Shown here one piece after another: positions 23,901 through 40,496 of a DNA stretch of 64,000 nt (positions within the stretch are counted from its first letter, which is position 1; each line of letters starts with the position of its first letter). The position numbers and the translations under genes are program-made. The notes below the pieces were generated by a model. That model was not told where the DNA came from. It saw nothing but the letters and a program-made list of their open reading frames with translations, and searched no databases. Source of the DNA: Tribonema minus (taxonomy: Eukaryota > Sar > Xanthophyceae > Tribonematales > Tribonemataceae); NCBI GenBank assembly GCA_017506865.1, contig JAFCMP010000027.1:248001-312000 (forward strand). The letters run 5' to 3'.

Positions 23901-25350
23901 GGTGCTATGTAGGTGCATCCTCATACTCTCTGCGGCCACGCACGGCAACGTCAAGCGTACAGCTTCAACACCAATGCATCAGACCATGCTGCTGCGCATC
24001 CATACACGCACTCACCATCGTAGTCTATCCTCTCCATGTCCAGCGGTATCGGCGGGAAGTACTCCGGGTCGAAGCTCAGACCCCCCTCCCCCCCCCCCGC
24101 CCCGCCCCCCTCCCCCCCCCCCCTGGGCCGCACCCGATGCAGCGGCTGCGGCGCAGGGTACGCCGCCAAGTTGGGCGTGCTCTTGTGACTTGGCGGCGGC
24201 GCCGGCGACGGCGGATTCTGCGGCCCCCTGCGTATGAAGAACTTTCTCTTCTGGCGCTGCGCCGCGGTGTCCGCGGGGAACAGCGCCGCCGCCGCCGTCG
24301 CAGCTGCTGACGATGATGTGGATGCGGGTTTTGCGGCGTGCGGCGGCGTGTCGAGAGCGTCCGGCGAGAGCTGCAGCGCGGCTATGGCGGCCTCCGACTG
24401 GCGGCGGCGGCCAAAGAGGTTGTGGCGCTTGGCGTGTGTGCCGTTGCTGTTGACCTTGAGCCTGCGCGGGTGCTGGTGCTGCGCGTGCGGTTTGCGCGGT
24501 GCGGTGACAAGAGCCACAGTTTCACATGCGTGTTTTCGTGTCGCGCCGGGATGCGTGTGAGCGCGCGCGCATTTGCCGACATTTGCGCTGACAGAGGGAT
24601 GGCGCTGTCGAGGCATACTGCCGCATCTCTCTGCGAGATATTGGTGCTAGAATGAGAACTGTGGTGTCTTCTCCGTCAATATTGACTGTCGGCGCGAACA
24701 CACCGTTCGCTACAGTGTTCTGACAAATAAGCCCCAAATCCGCCCTCCAAGCCATCACAGACAGCTACATACACGCACAAACCGCCAGCAGGTCAGCATA
24801 ACATCACTACCGAAACGCTCCCTCTGCGTGCATAGCGTTACATTGCATCCTGGCCACAGCATGGTTTGGTACATCTGTTCAACGGTGCGACAACACAACA
24901 ACACACCTGAAACTGCAGTGCATCCAGAACGGAGATCACGTTCGACGCTCGGTTTCGGCACGATTACGCTGAGTGCCGCAGGATCCGTGTGGGCACAAAT
25001 GTAGGAATCCGGCATGATACTCAGCACAGCTGTCAGCAGTCGCAAAAGCAGGATTGCAATCTGTGCTCTCCGTGGATCTCCCTAGTTCAACGTGGTGCGT
25101 ACCTGGGAAAATGGGGAGTCTGCCGCCGCTCCAACGCTGCTGGCATCCGCCTCTGCGTCCGCCTCTGCCTCATAGGCATTGTCCTGCGCATAGAGGGCGG
25201 CGCAGCATCAGGATGGGGAGCAAGACATCGATTAAGGCAAGGCAGCGTGTTTACAGAAACTGTGACTGAGGTGAGCGCTGTCACTTTACTGACACGACCG
25301 CGTGCTGTTCGCTTCGTCGCTGTTTCAAGATCTGTACTGCGAAGGTCCAT
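17979..25350 (-). CDS. Ten-exon gene of unknown family (about 633 aa)
   Basis: Phase-consistent minus-strand exons: 25350-25285, 25183-25103, 24478-24016, 23142-23006, 22464-22282, 21753-21407, 20923-20779, 20093-19889, 18828-18695 and 18119-17979. The first 200 residues or so are low-complexity and probably disordered: acidic, then basic KRKFFIRRGP, then Gly-rich. The ordered part contains PQVRYGDFIRVWAHSAFLHK, GELFVIPPVSASPQWVFHEA, GMVWNNKDGRLHGRLG, VFVRYGDMCTMVATK, VQVTFHIHHAPPRVTTISVF and VVRVALSNGGEVLLRYADIL. The repeated RYGD/RYAD-type strands look like a beta-rich repeat fold such as a beta-trefoil/MIR-like module, but this is a guess and I do not recognise the family. The intron after 22282 uses a GC donor (CAG then GCAAGT). 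The first exon and the last boundary are the weakest parts. If the donor at 17996 is used, another exon would follow. Confidence 0.65.
18420..19050 (-). repeat. Echoes of exon 9 of the 18-25 kb gene
   Basis: The 3' edge of exon 9 (coding GEVLLRYADILACK and its GTGAAG donor) recurs at about 18550-18600 and 18430-18465 in the downstream intron. The 5' edge (coding MQLEGALEQEDA and its CAG acceptor) recurs at about 19005-19060 in the upstream intron. The upstream copy ends in an early stop. Copies of both edges flank one exon. Confidence 0.75.
19222..19260. repeat. Interstitial telomere-like (CCCTAA)n block
   Basis: About six CCCTAA hexamers with one AAACCT variant lie within an intron of the 18-25 kb gene. 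Shorter runs of the same hexamer occur nearby at 18290-18315 and 19690-19720. Confidence 0.85.
20990..21065 (-). repeat. Echo of exon 7, 5' edge, of the 18-25 kb gene
   Basis: The acceptor and first 45 bases or so of exon 7 (coding DIGGFLRSDGKGVQ) recur just upstream as DIGGVLRSNGKGVQ and then diverge. A (TTAGGG)n run near 20945-20966 separates the copy from the true exon. Confidence 0.8.
21820..21985 (-). repeat. Two echoes of exon 6, 5' edge, of the 18-25 kb gene
   Basis: The acceptor and first bases of exon 6 (coding ISLVDDRG) recur at about 21828-21860 and 21935-21966. Each is preceded in transcription by a long C run, as the true acceptor is. They lie in the upstream intron. Confidence 0.75.
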
Positions 25351-26954
25351 GGTGACAGGCAGACACCCCATTAACAGGCTCGTCACGAGTCTCGCGCAGC
25401 GCAACTTCACGCCATTCTGTGAGCTGAACTTACGAACCTCGAGGCTGTTTGACCGGCGTCTTGGCCCTCTGCCAATCATAGCCCGTGCCAGCTGCTAATC
25501 CCAGTACTGCTATTGAAGCATAGTCTTGGTGCTGGCGAGCTAGCGCTGCAAGGGGTGTCTCCCGGCGTTTTTCTCAAAGACTTCAACTGCGCTGGAACTT
25601 GAAGTAGGGTTGGAAGCTGAACCTCCACAAGTAAGGGCGAGGTGAGTCTTCTGCGTCACTCTCCTTTTCCATGCAGCGGCAATTAAACTTGTCCGCTGCT
25701 TCAGCTGCGCCATGCTGGTGTGCATGATGTACTTGTGATTGTACTTACAGCAGTCACTGTCCTGGTGATGACGATGCACAGGTATTACCTTGGGGGTAAG
25801 AAAAACCCAAGGTATGGTAAACCCATGCGAATACCACATTTAGATAGCTATGATGTTGCAGCAGCGGAGAGCGAGGTTCCGCGAGTACATCAAATGCATC
25901 CATAAAATGGGCAACTACTATGCTCATTCAACTGAGGCCGCCATTCAACCCCCAAATGTTGTTTACACATGGTGTACACTGCTGTACTGTGAGTGTCCTA
26001 CACACTGTACAGCATCGCCAAGTGCAAGCGCAGGCGGACGCAATGAAAGCGTGATGAGCAAGCAGCAGAAAAATGATTGAGCAGCAGATGTAGTAGTCTG
26101 GTTGGAGTTGACACCCAGTCAAATTATGGGCACTCCTGATGGTCCCACACTGTCTCTCTGCCACAGTACGCAACAAACTACGGTCCGTACCTCTACTGTT
26201 GGTACAGTGCTCCTAAGACAGTAGGTGTGTGTGATCGTTACCCACGGTCAAAACGATTCGCCTGCGTACACCAATGAAGGATTACTGGTACTGTGTCTCC
26301 TCTTCGCGACCATCGATTCCCCCTCGAACATCCCCCTGCCCCCCCACCCCCCTCACCATCATTCAACAACACAACCGGGTACAGCGCGTTAATTGTGTGC
26401 TACTACTCGCCTAGTGTCGCGCGACACTAAATGGTTGCTACAGCTACCCCCGCCCGCTCTAATTACATTTGCAACTTCCAGGTCTGCAACTTCAAGTTGC
26501 TGAAATCAATGCCGCCGCGCGCGCAGCGGCGCTGGCCGCAGCACACGGGGCGGCAGCGGCGGCTGGCAGCAGCGGGCCGTGTGCGCGCGTGCGCAATGCG
26601 GGCATCAGCTGCCGCAGCGGGCGTGAGCACCGCGCGATTGTGTGTCCGTCCCGAGCCACACACGCAGGCTGCTTCGCGCGGGCGCGGGGGCGCGACGCTG
26701 CAAATCTGGCACCAGCTAAGGCAGCGAGGCGGCAGCAGCGCACACGCTCAAATGCGCCACAGCGAAGAACGAGATGGGGCCTCGCTGTCCCTGCGCGCGG
26801 CGCGGCCGCTGCCGCCAGCGCTGCGCCGTGTCTGCCGAGGCAGCGCTCAGAAGGGGTGCGCTGCTGCTGCTGCTGCTCTTGCTGCCGCTGGTGACCTCTG
26901 CTCAGGGTTAGCTGAGCCCCAGCAGCCTCGTCCACAGTCCCCATCACCGCACCG
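25351..26954. other. Spacer with a GC-rich block downstream of the kinase gene
   Basis: About 26500-26950 is very GC-rich, like the exons. It starts within ten bases of the kinase stop codon and reads open in several frames, with Ala- and Gln-rich translations. It may be a 3' untranslated region or a missed alternative end of the kinase. I cannot name a protein in it. The part from 25351 to 26430 is ordinary AT-richer sequence without a visible gene. Confidence 0.4.
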
Positions 26955-32947
<5,993 letters not shown>

Positions 32948-33102
32948 CGCGGTGTGATGTCTCTGCGGCTCCTCGCGCAATCGCCAGACTAGCCTTCCCT
33001 CGCTGCTGGCGATGCTACGCGCTGCGCCCGCCGCGCCGCCCCACCCTCACACTCTCCCAGCGGGCACCTCTAGCAGGCACTACAGCAGCCGCGGCAACAG
33101 TG

Positions 33103-33110
33103 TATATAAA
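33103..33110 (+). promoter_or_regulatory. TATA-box-like element
   Basis: TATATAAA fits the consensus on the plus strand and overlaps TATATA on the minus strand. It lies about 155 bp upstream of the kinase start and about 420 bp upstream of the SET protein start, so which gene it serves is open. Confidence 0.3.
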
Positions 33111-33373
33111 CCATGAGCCGCTCCAGAGATGCTGTGCTAATAGCGCGGCTGTTGTGAACACCCCGCGCTGTTGCGCTGTCGCACCCTATCGCTAACGCAA
33201 AGGCGCCTAAAACTTTCTCTGTCGCCCAAAGACACAGCGCGTGCTATAATCCTGGAGCGAGGAGACCTCAAAAACGCTGAGTCGGTCGAGCTGCTGGTTA
33301 ACTCAAACTCGGGGTAATTTTCATATCAGACGGTGATGACCTTACCTTCAACTTCTGAGTTGTGTGGGGCTCA

Positions 33374-33376
33374 GGG

Positions 33377-33407
<31 letters not shown>
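33374..33407. repeat. Tetranucleotide (AGGC)n microsatellite
   Basis: About eight AGGC units just upstream of the small SET gene. The reading frame of that gene runs through them, giving a Gln-Ala-Gly-Arg repeat, but the repeat more likely lies in the untranslated leader. Confidence 0.85.
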
Positions 33408-33409
<2 letters not shown>

Positions 33410-33532
33410 GCACGTTGTTATGGTATGTGCTGCAATGGAGGTAAGCCATCAAGGCAGGTGCTGCACACTCTCTCTCTCTCTCTCTGTCCATCCTGTCGAA
33501 TCTTTGTAACTGTCATCGCGAATCAACGAGGG

Positions 33533-34190
33533 ATGGATGTCGCACCACCTGAACGTGATGCCTTGATGTCTGCTGCGCCGTCGCAGGATTTGGAGGTCAG
33601 ACAATCATGTATAGCAGGCGCAGGGCTAGGCCTCTTCACCCTGGGCTCGCGCAAGGCAGGTGAACATATCTGCACCTACACAGGCACGCACCTTGGGCTC
33701 AGGGATGCCCTGAGAGGCAAAGATAAAGCCTACCTCATGAGGCTGGGCCCGAGGTGCTACGTGGATGCTGCTGGGGACGGACACGCGGACGTCATGGCTC
33801 GCTATATCAATGACTGCCGCAACCCTGCGGGCTTCAATGTCACGTTCGACAAGCAGCCAGGTGCCTCCCCGCCACATGCAGTGGTGGTTGCGCTGCGAGA
33901 CATCGGCGCAGGCGAAGAGCTTTTTGTGGACTACGGGTGAGCTTGAGAGAGCTCTATTTGCGCTTGCCTGCCTGCCTGCCAAGTGCGTCAGCACCCACTG
34001 ATTGCTGGGAGGGGCATCAGCCTCAGACTGGCCTATGCGCAGTAATATTACTGTGCCAGACACAACCTACTAGTAAACCTGTGCATGTCTTCTCGCCCAC
34101 AAATGCAGGCGGTGGTACTGGGCTGCACTGAGACCACAGAGGCTATCCATCACCGAACTGTGCCGGGCACGTGGCCTACTGCCACAGTAG
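33533..34190 (+). CDS. Small SET-domain protein (161 aa)
   Basis: Two exons, 33533-33936 and 34109-34190, join in phase across a GT-AG intron. The product is essentially one SET domain: GAGLGLFTLGSRKAGEHICT at the start, then YVDAAGDGHADVMARYINDC, FNVTFDKQ, and GAGEELFVDYG joined across the intron to RWYW. These are the SET core motifs that hold S-adenosylmethionine and close the lysine channel. YINDC stands where many family members have the Asn-His pair. It is therefore a probable protein-lysine methyltransferase whose substrate cannot be told. There is no pre-SET, PHD or other targeting domain. The reading frame is open further upstream to 33362 through the AGGC repeat; I chose the Met at 33533 because the leader before it is repetitive. 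Confidence 0.8.
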
Positions 34191-35613
34191 CAGTGACCTG
34201 ATGTACGTCAGTGCTCTTAGGGTTTTGGCTTGCACACGTGCACGCAGCCCGCTCGAGCTAGATGGTTTGATGGGTGGCCAGTGCGCAAACACAGCTACAT
34301 AATGCAAGCACAGGTCACGAGTCGTGCGGTTGGCTCAATGGGGGGGTTGGAACAGGCAATGCTGATATATGGGGCACTGGCATTTGCCTTTCACCTGGCA
34401 TGTGCTGCATTTGACGCCGGTTGCAGCACATTTGCATTTGCAGGTGTGCCAACGTTGACGTTTTGTGAAATACTCCACGTTTGTTGGAGTCTCATCACAA
34501 CTACAATAGATATTCCATGTGCTGCAATATACTGGTTCCTCAGTCCTCGCTTTGAACTCTGTCTTTCTCCAGGCTGTGTTGTTGAGCATGCTCTGCATTT
34601 GCTGTGGTTTCACGCCGTGCTCTGTCAACCAATGGTAGGGTCATTCATGCTAAACATGCCCGCTTCCAAGGCAGTGGGTTCTGCAACAAACACATCAGAG
34701 TCTCATGACTCGGCTGCAGATCTGAGCCAAGCAAACGGCGATAGCATAAAAAAACATGGGGCAATGACACTGTAGGGATGAGCACTTGCAGAATTCACTC
34801 AAAACATCTGCTTTGTGCCGACACCTCAAGGGAATGTAGGCACCGAGTCCCTTGACCCATGTGCTGAGTGCAATCATAAATGGCACTGCTACCCAGGCGC
34901 ATGGCTTTCACAGCATCTGTGTCATCCATCCTGCAATTGGCTTGCTCTTTGCCCTGCAAGTGGAGCTCACGGCACATGTTGCCCTGGTGCTGCGGTGCAT
35001 ACATGCTGTAGTGGCTGCTGCCGCATGGTGAATGGCTTCGTTGCCTGCTGCATGTGCTGCCCGTGGAAACCCAGTGAGGGCCGCAGCTGAACGGCACATC
35101 AGCAGTGCTCAACATTAGGGCTAAGGCCATACCCCACATGCTTTCGAGAGTGCCGACTCCATCACTCTTGCACGTGACCGCCGCTATCGTGGCCAGGTGC
35201 ACAAACCCTCACAAAATACAACATGTTGCGCGCATGACGCGCACCGCTGGCGTGCATCCCCCCCCCCCCCCCCCCCGTCAGCGCAGCTTTCCTGCGTCCA
35301 TTGCGGGCACTGGTGGTGCTGCGCTACTGCACGCATCAAGCGTCCCCTGCACTGTCAACGTCGCATTGAGCGCCGCGTACATGTCCGTCAGCCGCTGTGA
35401 CAGCGGCAGCGAGAGCATGCGGTGCAGCGCTCTCGTACCGCTGTAGTGTGCAGTTGACACCGCTGTGCACTGCTGTGCCTGAAGACAACGCAGCCTTGCT
35501 GCGCCTTGGTGAATCGCATTGACGGGCGGTGATGCTCACATGCGCAGCATCAGCGCAGCGCTGCTGCTCGTGCGCGCGTGCTGTCCATCCCGTCCTGCGC
35601 CGGCTCATGCCAC

Positions 35614-35646
<33 letters not shown>

Positions 35647-35835
35647 CAGCAGCAGCAGCAGCAGCACACAACCACCGTGCGCATCTCCTCACGGCGCTGC
35701 CCCTGAGTCCGCGCCACGCACGACCGCAGCGCGCCTCCGGTCCCCAAACCGCACGCGGCGCTTACACGCCCGCAGCCCCGCGCGCCGCTGCGCGCCGCCA
35801 GAGAGCGCACGCAGCAGCAGCCGACAAAGCGCACT
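34191..35835. other. Spacer with possible decayed mobile-element ORFs
   Basis: This contains an open plus-strand frame of 181 codons (34230-34775) and an overlapping minus-strand Cys-rich frame (34628-34335). Codon use is unlike the neighbouring exons. Between 35255 and 35275 lies a C run, and at 35617-35665 a CAG/GCA repeat. From about 35480 to 35835 the sequence is GC-rich, directly after the stop of the signal-peptide SET gene. No intact gene is recognised. Confidence 0.35.
34335..34628 (-). pseudogene. Cys-rich ORF, possibly mobile-element remnant
   Basis: The 97-residue minus-strand frame contains IYCSCDETPTN and WHTCKCKCAATGVKCSTCQ followed by VKGKCQC. Such CxC...CxxC clusters occur at the C-terminal ends of several eukaryotic transposon-encoded proteins. 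Upstream frames on the same strand are interrupted by stops, so this may be the tail of a broken element. The resemblance is by pattern only. Confidence 0.25.
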
Positions 35836-37765
35836 TCATGGCGCCGCTGCAGCGCTCGTGCCGTCCGCCGCCTCGCGCGCCGCCGCGGCGGTGGGCACGG
35901 CGATGCGCCTGAGGAACCCGATCTGACTGAACACGCGCGCGTCGGTGATGTGCGCGTACGCGGCATCCGCGGAGCGCTGCTGCTCGCGCGCGTGCGCGTC
36001 CCCCTCCTCGCTGCTCAGCGCGTCCGCATACAGCGCGTACGGCCGCGCGTACCCCGCGGCGTTTCCGTAGAACCCCAGCAGCTCCTCGCCCGCCGCCACC
36101 GCGCGCGTCGTCACGTACAGCGCCGCCGCCACCGGAACCCCCCCTGACCCCCCTGCCGCCGCCGCTGCGCGGTACTGCGCATCCGTACCCGCGACGTTGG
36201 TGATGAAGACGCAGTTGGGGGGGGTTCCCGGGGGGGCCTCGTTGACGCGCGCGCCAAGCGTCCACTCCGTGCGCGCGCCCGCGGCGAGCACTGCTGCGGG
36301 GGAGGCGTCCACGGCGAACGCGGAGGCGTCGGCGGCGCGCGCGGCGCGCAGCGTGGCCGTGATCTCATCGATCACCAGCGCGTTCACCGCGTAAACCTGA
36401 GCAGCGCACAGGGTTAGGTTCAAATGGGGTTAGGGCAGGGGCGAAGTGAGGGTTAGCGTCCGTGGCAGCGCGATTGCCGCGAACGCCTACGGAGCGCACA
36501 TGGTTGGGTCAGAATGGGCTTAACGCCGTGGTATCCTCGTTGAGCACCAGAGCGCATTCAACACGTAAACCTGCGAAGCACACAGGGTTTGAGGTAAGGG
36601 GTAGTGTTACAGTTTCTTGAAATTAGGGTTTTAGGTTTGCGGCGCGCATCGGCGCAAGGTCTGAGTCCTGCTTAGAGTTACGGCTAGGTAGGCTAGCTTC
36701 ATGAAAAAGAATGGCGGCACGCCCTGCGCAACCCACAATGCAGCTGCTGGTGGTGTACTCCTTGATGAACACAACAAACCTCGCTTGTACTGCTGGTGTA
36801 CTGGTGGTGTACAGTGCTCCTTGTTGTAAAAATCACCCTCGCTTGTACTGCTGGCGTACTGGGCGTGTACTCACTCGTTGATCGCCGCGCCGTGCGGGGA
36901 TGACCAGGCCCACGTAGGGGATGCAGAATAAAGGTGGCAGTGCTCGTCGCGCAAACGCGCCCAGCTCGCCAACCGCAACTGCCGACGGCGCCGCGTGCAC
37001 GTGTTCGCCTAGGAGGTCCGCATCTGGATCTTCAAGTTGAAGTTGATCTGACGACGGCGCCTGGTGGGGGGGGTTGAGCATCAGCAGCATTGCGAAGCAT
37101 CATCAGCGAGTGAGCTGTGTGTGGGGGTGTGGGCCAAACCTAACCCTGACCCTAAGGCTGAGCCTACCCCTAACCCTATGTCGGCCATGCAACAGCACCA
37201 ATGTGTGCTGGCAGATAAATCATATCATCATGCCCTCAGCAGACCGTTGCAGCCTGCTCATGTGCCCCCGCGTCAGCAGGGCTCAGCATTCAGGGTCTGT
37301 GAGAGCAGTATGAGGCTGGCGTAAACCTTAGGAGCACACACAGGACACACCAGGCTTTTCTTTGGGCTTCACAAACAAATGTGTCTATGAGTGCAACTAT
37401 TGCATACTTACGGCCATTGCATATTCACGTGATGCACGTTGTATGGTAATCGATTATGTGTGGCACTTCGAGGAAACCGCATTACTGCTGCAGGCGAAGA
37501 CGCGAGTGACGTTGAGGCCAGACGCAGGTAACAAGGCACGCACCTGGTGGGCGTCGCAGTTTTGTTGCTCCTGTGACTGCTGCTCTTGCGGTGGAGATAC
37601 CTCAGGTGCGCCTAGCCCAGCTTTCACGCCATTCAAGGCGGTTCCTGCACGGGAGACGCTGTCGCCGCTGCTTTGGTTCTGAAACAGACCTTGCACCAGC
37701 ATGCAGCTGCATTGGTCAGCCAATGCTGCAACCAGAACGGCCAGCGACAGGGAAAGCCTGACCAT
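35836..37765 (-). CDS. SET-domain protein with signal peptide (322 aa)
   Basis: Three minus-strand exons, all phase 0: 37765-37544, 37060-36875 and 36396-35836. The first exon begins with a clear signal peptide (MVRLSLSLAVLVAALADQCS). The SET domain is split: exon 2 gives ELGAFARRALPPLFCIPYVG, and exon 3 gives ARVNEAPPGTPPNCVFITNV and then VTTRAVAAGEELLGFYGN. The NE-PP-G-PN pattern replaces the common Asn-His-Ser motif, as in some divergent SET proteins, and the final YG tyrosine is present. Protein-lysine methyltransferase activity is inferred. A secretory leader on a SET protein is odd; it could instead be the first part of a bipartite targeting signal into a secondary plastid. Exon 2 codes through one copy of the recurring CAACTTCAACTTGAAG motif as QLQLED. 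The C-terminus after the SET fold is Ala-rich. Confidence 0.8.
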
Positions 37766-37791
37766 ACTGAGATGGCCCGCGCGCGCACGCC

Positions 37792-38744
37792 TTGAAATGT
37801 AACTTCAAGTTGAAGCTTCAGCAGGACGCAGCGCTCAGGTGCACAGGGGGCAGCGCGGGAGATCATCCAGTGCTTATACTGGCCTCGCAGGTCCTCGCCT
37901 TCCTGGCTCCCACCGTCGTGGTCAGGAGCACATGCCGCACTTTTCTCAGCGCCACGGAGCAGATCTACATGGCCGAGAGGAAAGACATCTACGTCAGTCT
38001 TACAGAAACCATTTACATGGCCGATAGGAGACGCTTCACTGTGGCAGCAGAAGCCGCCGCTAGCGCCAGCTTGCTTCGGAGGGCCGTCGAGGCAGGTTTG
38101 CAACCTGACACGGCCCAGAGGTCGTGCGCGCGCTATGGCGAGCTTACGGGACTGCGTCTGATCCGCACCAGCTACGAGTTACCTCTTCCAGACCTCTGTC
38201 ATCTAGCGGCTGACGGAGGTCACCTGGAGGTACCGCAGTGGTTGCGCGACCACGGTTCCCCATGGGACTCGGGCACATGCAGCTCCGCTGCGCGTGGCGG
38301 GAGCCTTGCGGTGGTGCAGTGGGCGCGAGCCAACGGCTGTCCATGGGACGCGTCGACATGCTGTCTGGCCGCACTATGCGGACATCTCGAGGTGCTGCAG
38401 TGGGCACTTGCAAACGAGTGCCCAGGGAGTGACAAGATCTGCGTTAGCGCTGCAGAGGGAGGGCAGTTGCAGATCTTGCAGTGGGCACGAGCCAATGATT
38501 TCCCATGGGACGCGAAGACTTGCAGCACTGCTGCCACCTGGAGGTGCTGCAGTGGGCACCTGCCAATGGGTGCCCGTGGGACCAGCACACATGCAGTTTT
38601 GCTGCCTGGTGCGGGCATCTCGAGATACTGCAGTGGGCACGAGCGAACGAGTGCCCCTGGGACAAGTTGACGTGTATCAGGGCGGCGACCGGCAGGCGCC
38701 AAGATGTGCTGGAGTGGGCGCGCGCGAATGGGTGCCCGGGATAG
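37792..38744 (+). pseudogene. F-box-like ankyrin-repeat gene with frameshift
   Basis: The reading frame from 37792 starts with an F-box-like helix region (ASQVLAFLAPTVVVRSTCRT). At least seven ankyrin-type repeats of about 27-33 residues follow, with the signature GGHLEVLQWARANGCPWD. At about 38530 the frame breaks inside a repeat: compared with its neighbours that unit lacks about ten bases between two GCC triplets, and the remaining repeats continue in another frame to a stop at 38744. I see no intron that would repair it. The repeats mediate protein binding and are expanded in many algal genomes. The start lies only 26 bp from the divergent SET gene. It could also be a recent allele-specific break or a sequence error. 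Confidence 0.75.
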
Positions 38745-40496
38745 CCAACTGCAGCAGGAATGCGTGGGAGGGGCGGAGAGAGGGGCACTTGGGGGTGACA
38801 AAGCAGAGCAGCCGCAATGTTGCCTGCGATGGCAGCGTCAGGTGACTTCGGGCTGTAGTGATTGCCAGTCTGTTTTTGCAAGTTCGGCTTATGCTTTCCT
38901 CGGTTCATGAATTTATGGCTGCAAGCCGGCGCTGGCAATTTGCGCAGTGCGCGCAACACAGACACCATCTTGCCCATGGACCGTTGTCCCAGGCTGTACA
39001 GTAGCTGTTAAACATCGTTTCTCCCTTTCTCATAGACACAGATTGGCAATTGAGCGTGATTCAATATGCGTACATGTTATTTGAGCGCAGTCACCTGCAC
39101 CGTCTCTTGTCCGCTGTTTGATGTTCAGCACTGATGCTGACCTGCATTGACACAAACATGCACAGATGGCACCTTATGCTTTGCTCGCTCTGGGTGCACG
39201 CTTGCTTGCACACGCATTGAATGTCAGGTAGGTCACCGCCCAACTGCGCTTTGCTTGGCCAACAGTGGTGCCAAGTGTGTGCTGATGCTCTGCATGGCGC
39301 TTGTCTCGTGCCAGTCTGCTCCATCGCTTGTACCACCGCAGCGCTGCCGCTTTGCGCACAGCGCTGTCGTAGCGTAGGTACGCTTGGTGTGTCGTGGTCA
39401 TTGTGTGATTTGTCTGCATTCGCAAGCATTGCGCTGGCGATCGAAAAAACTGTAACTTGAAATAGTCGCGCGGCACTGCAGAAGTTGTCCCCTGGGACTC
39501 CACCTGTACATACCCCCCTATAAGGTAAATAGGGGGAAGGGGAGGGGCCCAGGGGACAAATGCAGAAGGCAAACACAGTGCACTGCCGGCAAATTCAGTT
39601 GGTTCACCCTGTGCCACTGTCCAGCTGTGATATGCATGCCAGACAGATTTGGTCATTGCGCATTCAAAGCATGGCGTGGAACGGTCTGGAAAGTGCGCCA
39701 TCATTGCCGCCTGAGCGTTGCCTCTGCGCCAAAGCCCACAAGGGGGCCCTCCCCCATGCACGTTGCTGCCCCGCGCATGCGCCCGCACCACCGCCGCCGC
39801 CGCCACATATCCCATATCTCACCAGTGTGGCAGAGCCAACACAGTATGGCGGACAGGATTTGTTGCAAAATGGCACACTCAGCTGTGTGCCATGTGATGC
39901 ATGCGGGCTTAGCGTGATGTGTCATGTTCATGATATGTTGGCAGAGGACTCGCAAGGAGCTGCTTTGATGTAGCCACAAGACGTGTAACAGGTAATGCTG
40001 GCTTTGCGCAGTGATCATGGAGTACTGACCACCAGCACTGCTCAACAAGCATGCAAGCACCGCATCACGCACCACCAAGATGCAATTTCCAGCGTCATCA
40101 TTGCCGCAGGCAGCAACAAGAATCGAAAAGGGCATACGAACGAGCTGTTGATTGTGTGGCTTGTGTTCTTCCATTGAACGCGAGGGAAAGGCGGGGACAC
40201 GTGCACACACATCGTGGAGCGCCACTCACAGGTGCGGACCAAACTGAGGCCCGGCTTTTGCGTCGGGACACGGCACGTCGCCTCTTGCTGTACATGGCGG
40301 CGGCCTACTACTACTTCAACTTGAAGTTGGTGCACCTGTGTGTACAGAGGCCCCCACTGCTCACGACCGCGCGCGTTGATCATCGCTCTGCATTTGTTGT
40401 CTGCGGCACTGCAGGGCACGCGCGCAGCGGTGGCCTGGCGGCATGGTTTACACGTCAGAATGGTGTCAGACGTTCCGGCGGCGGCAGTGCGGCGCG
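38745..40496. other. Spacer with two long unidentified minus-strand frames
   Basis: Open minus-strand frames of 213 codons (39815-39174) and 174 codons (40225-39701) overlap in different frames. Neither shows a recognisable domain, a signal peptide or the GC-biased third positions of the nearby exons. They may be remnants of a mobile element or chance openings. No tRNA or other feature is visible. Confidence 0.3.

Larger units (their letters stand above)
32948..33532. other. Divergent promoter region, kinase and small SET gene
   Basis: This spacer separates the minus-strand kinase start (32947) from the plus-strand SET protein start (33533). It holds a TATA-like element at 33103-33110, a short AGGC repeat at 33374-33407 and a CT repeat at 33470-33485. 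I see no gene in it. Confidence 0.5.

Noticed and set aside
36097..36240. C- and G-runs in the SET gene last exon as frameshift sites
   Set aside because: The frame is continuous through them and the SET motifs on both sides are in the same frame.
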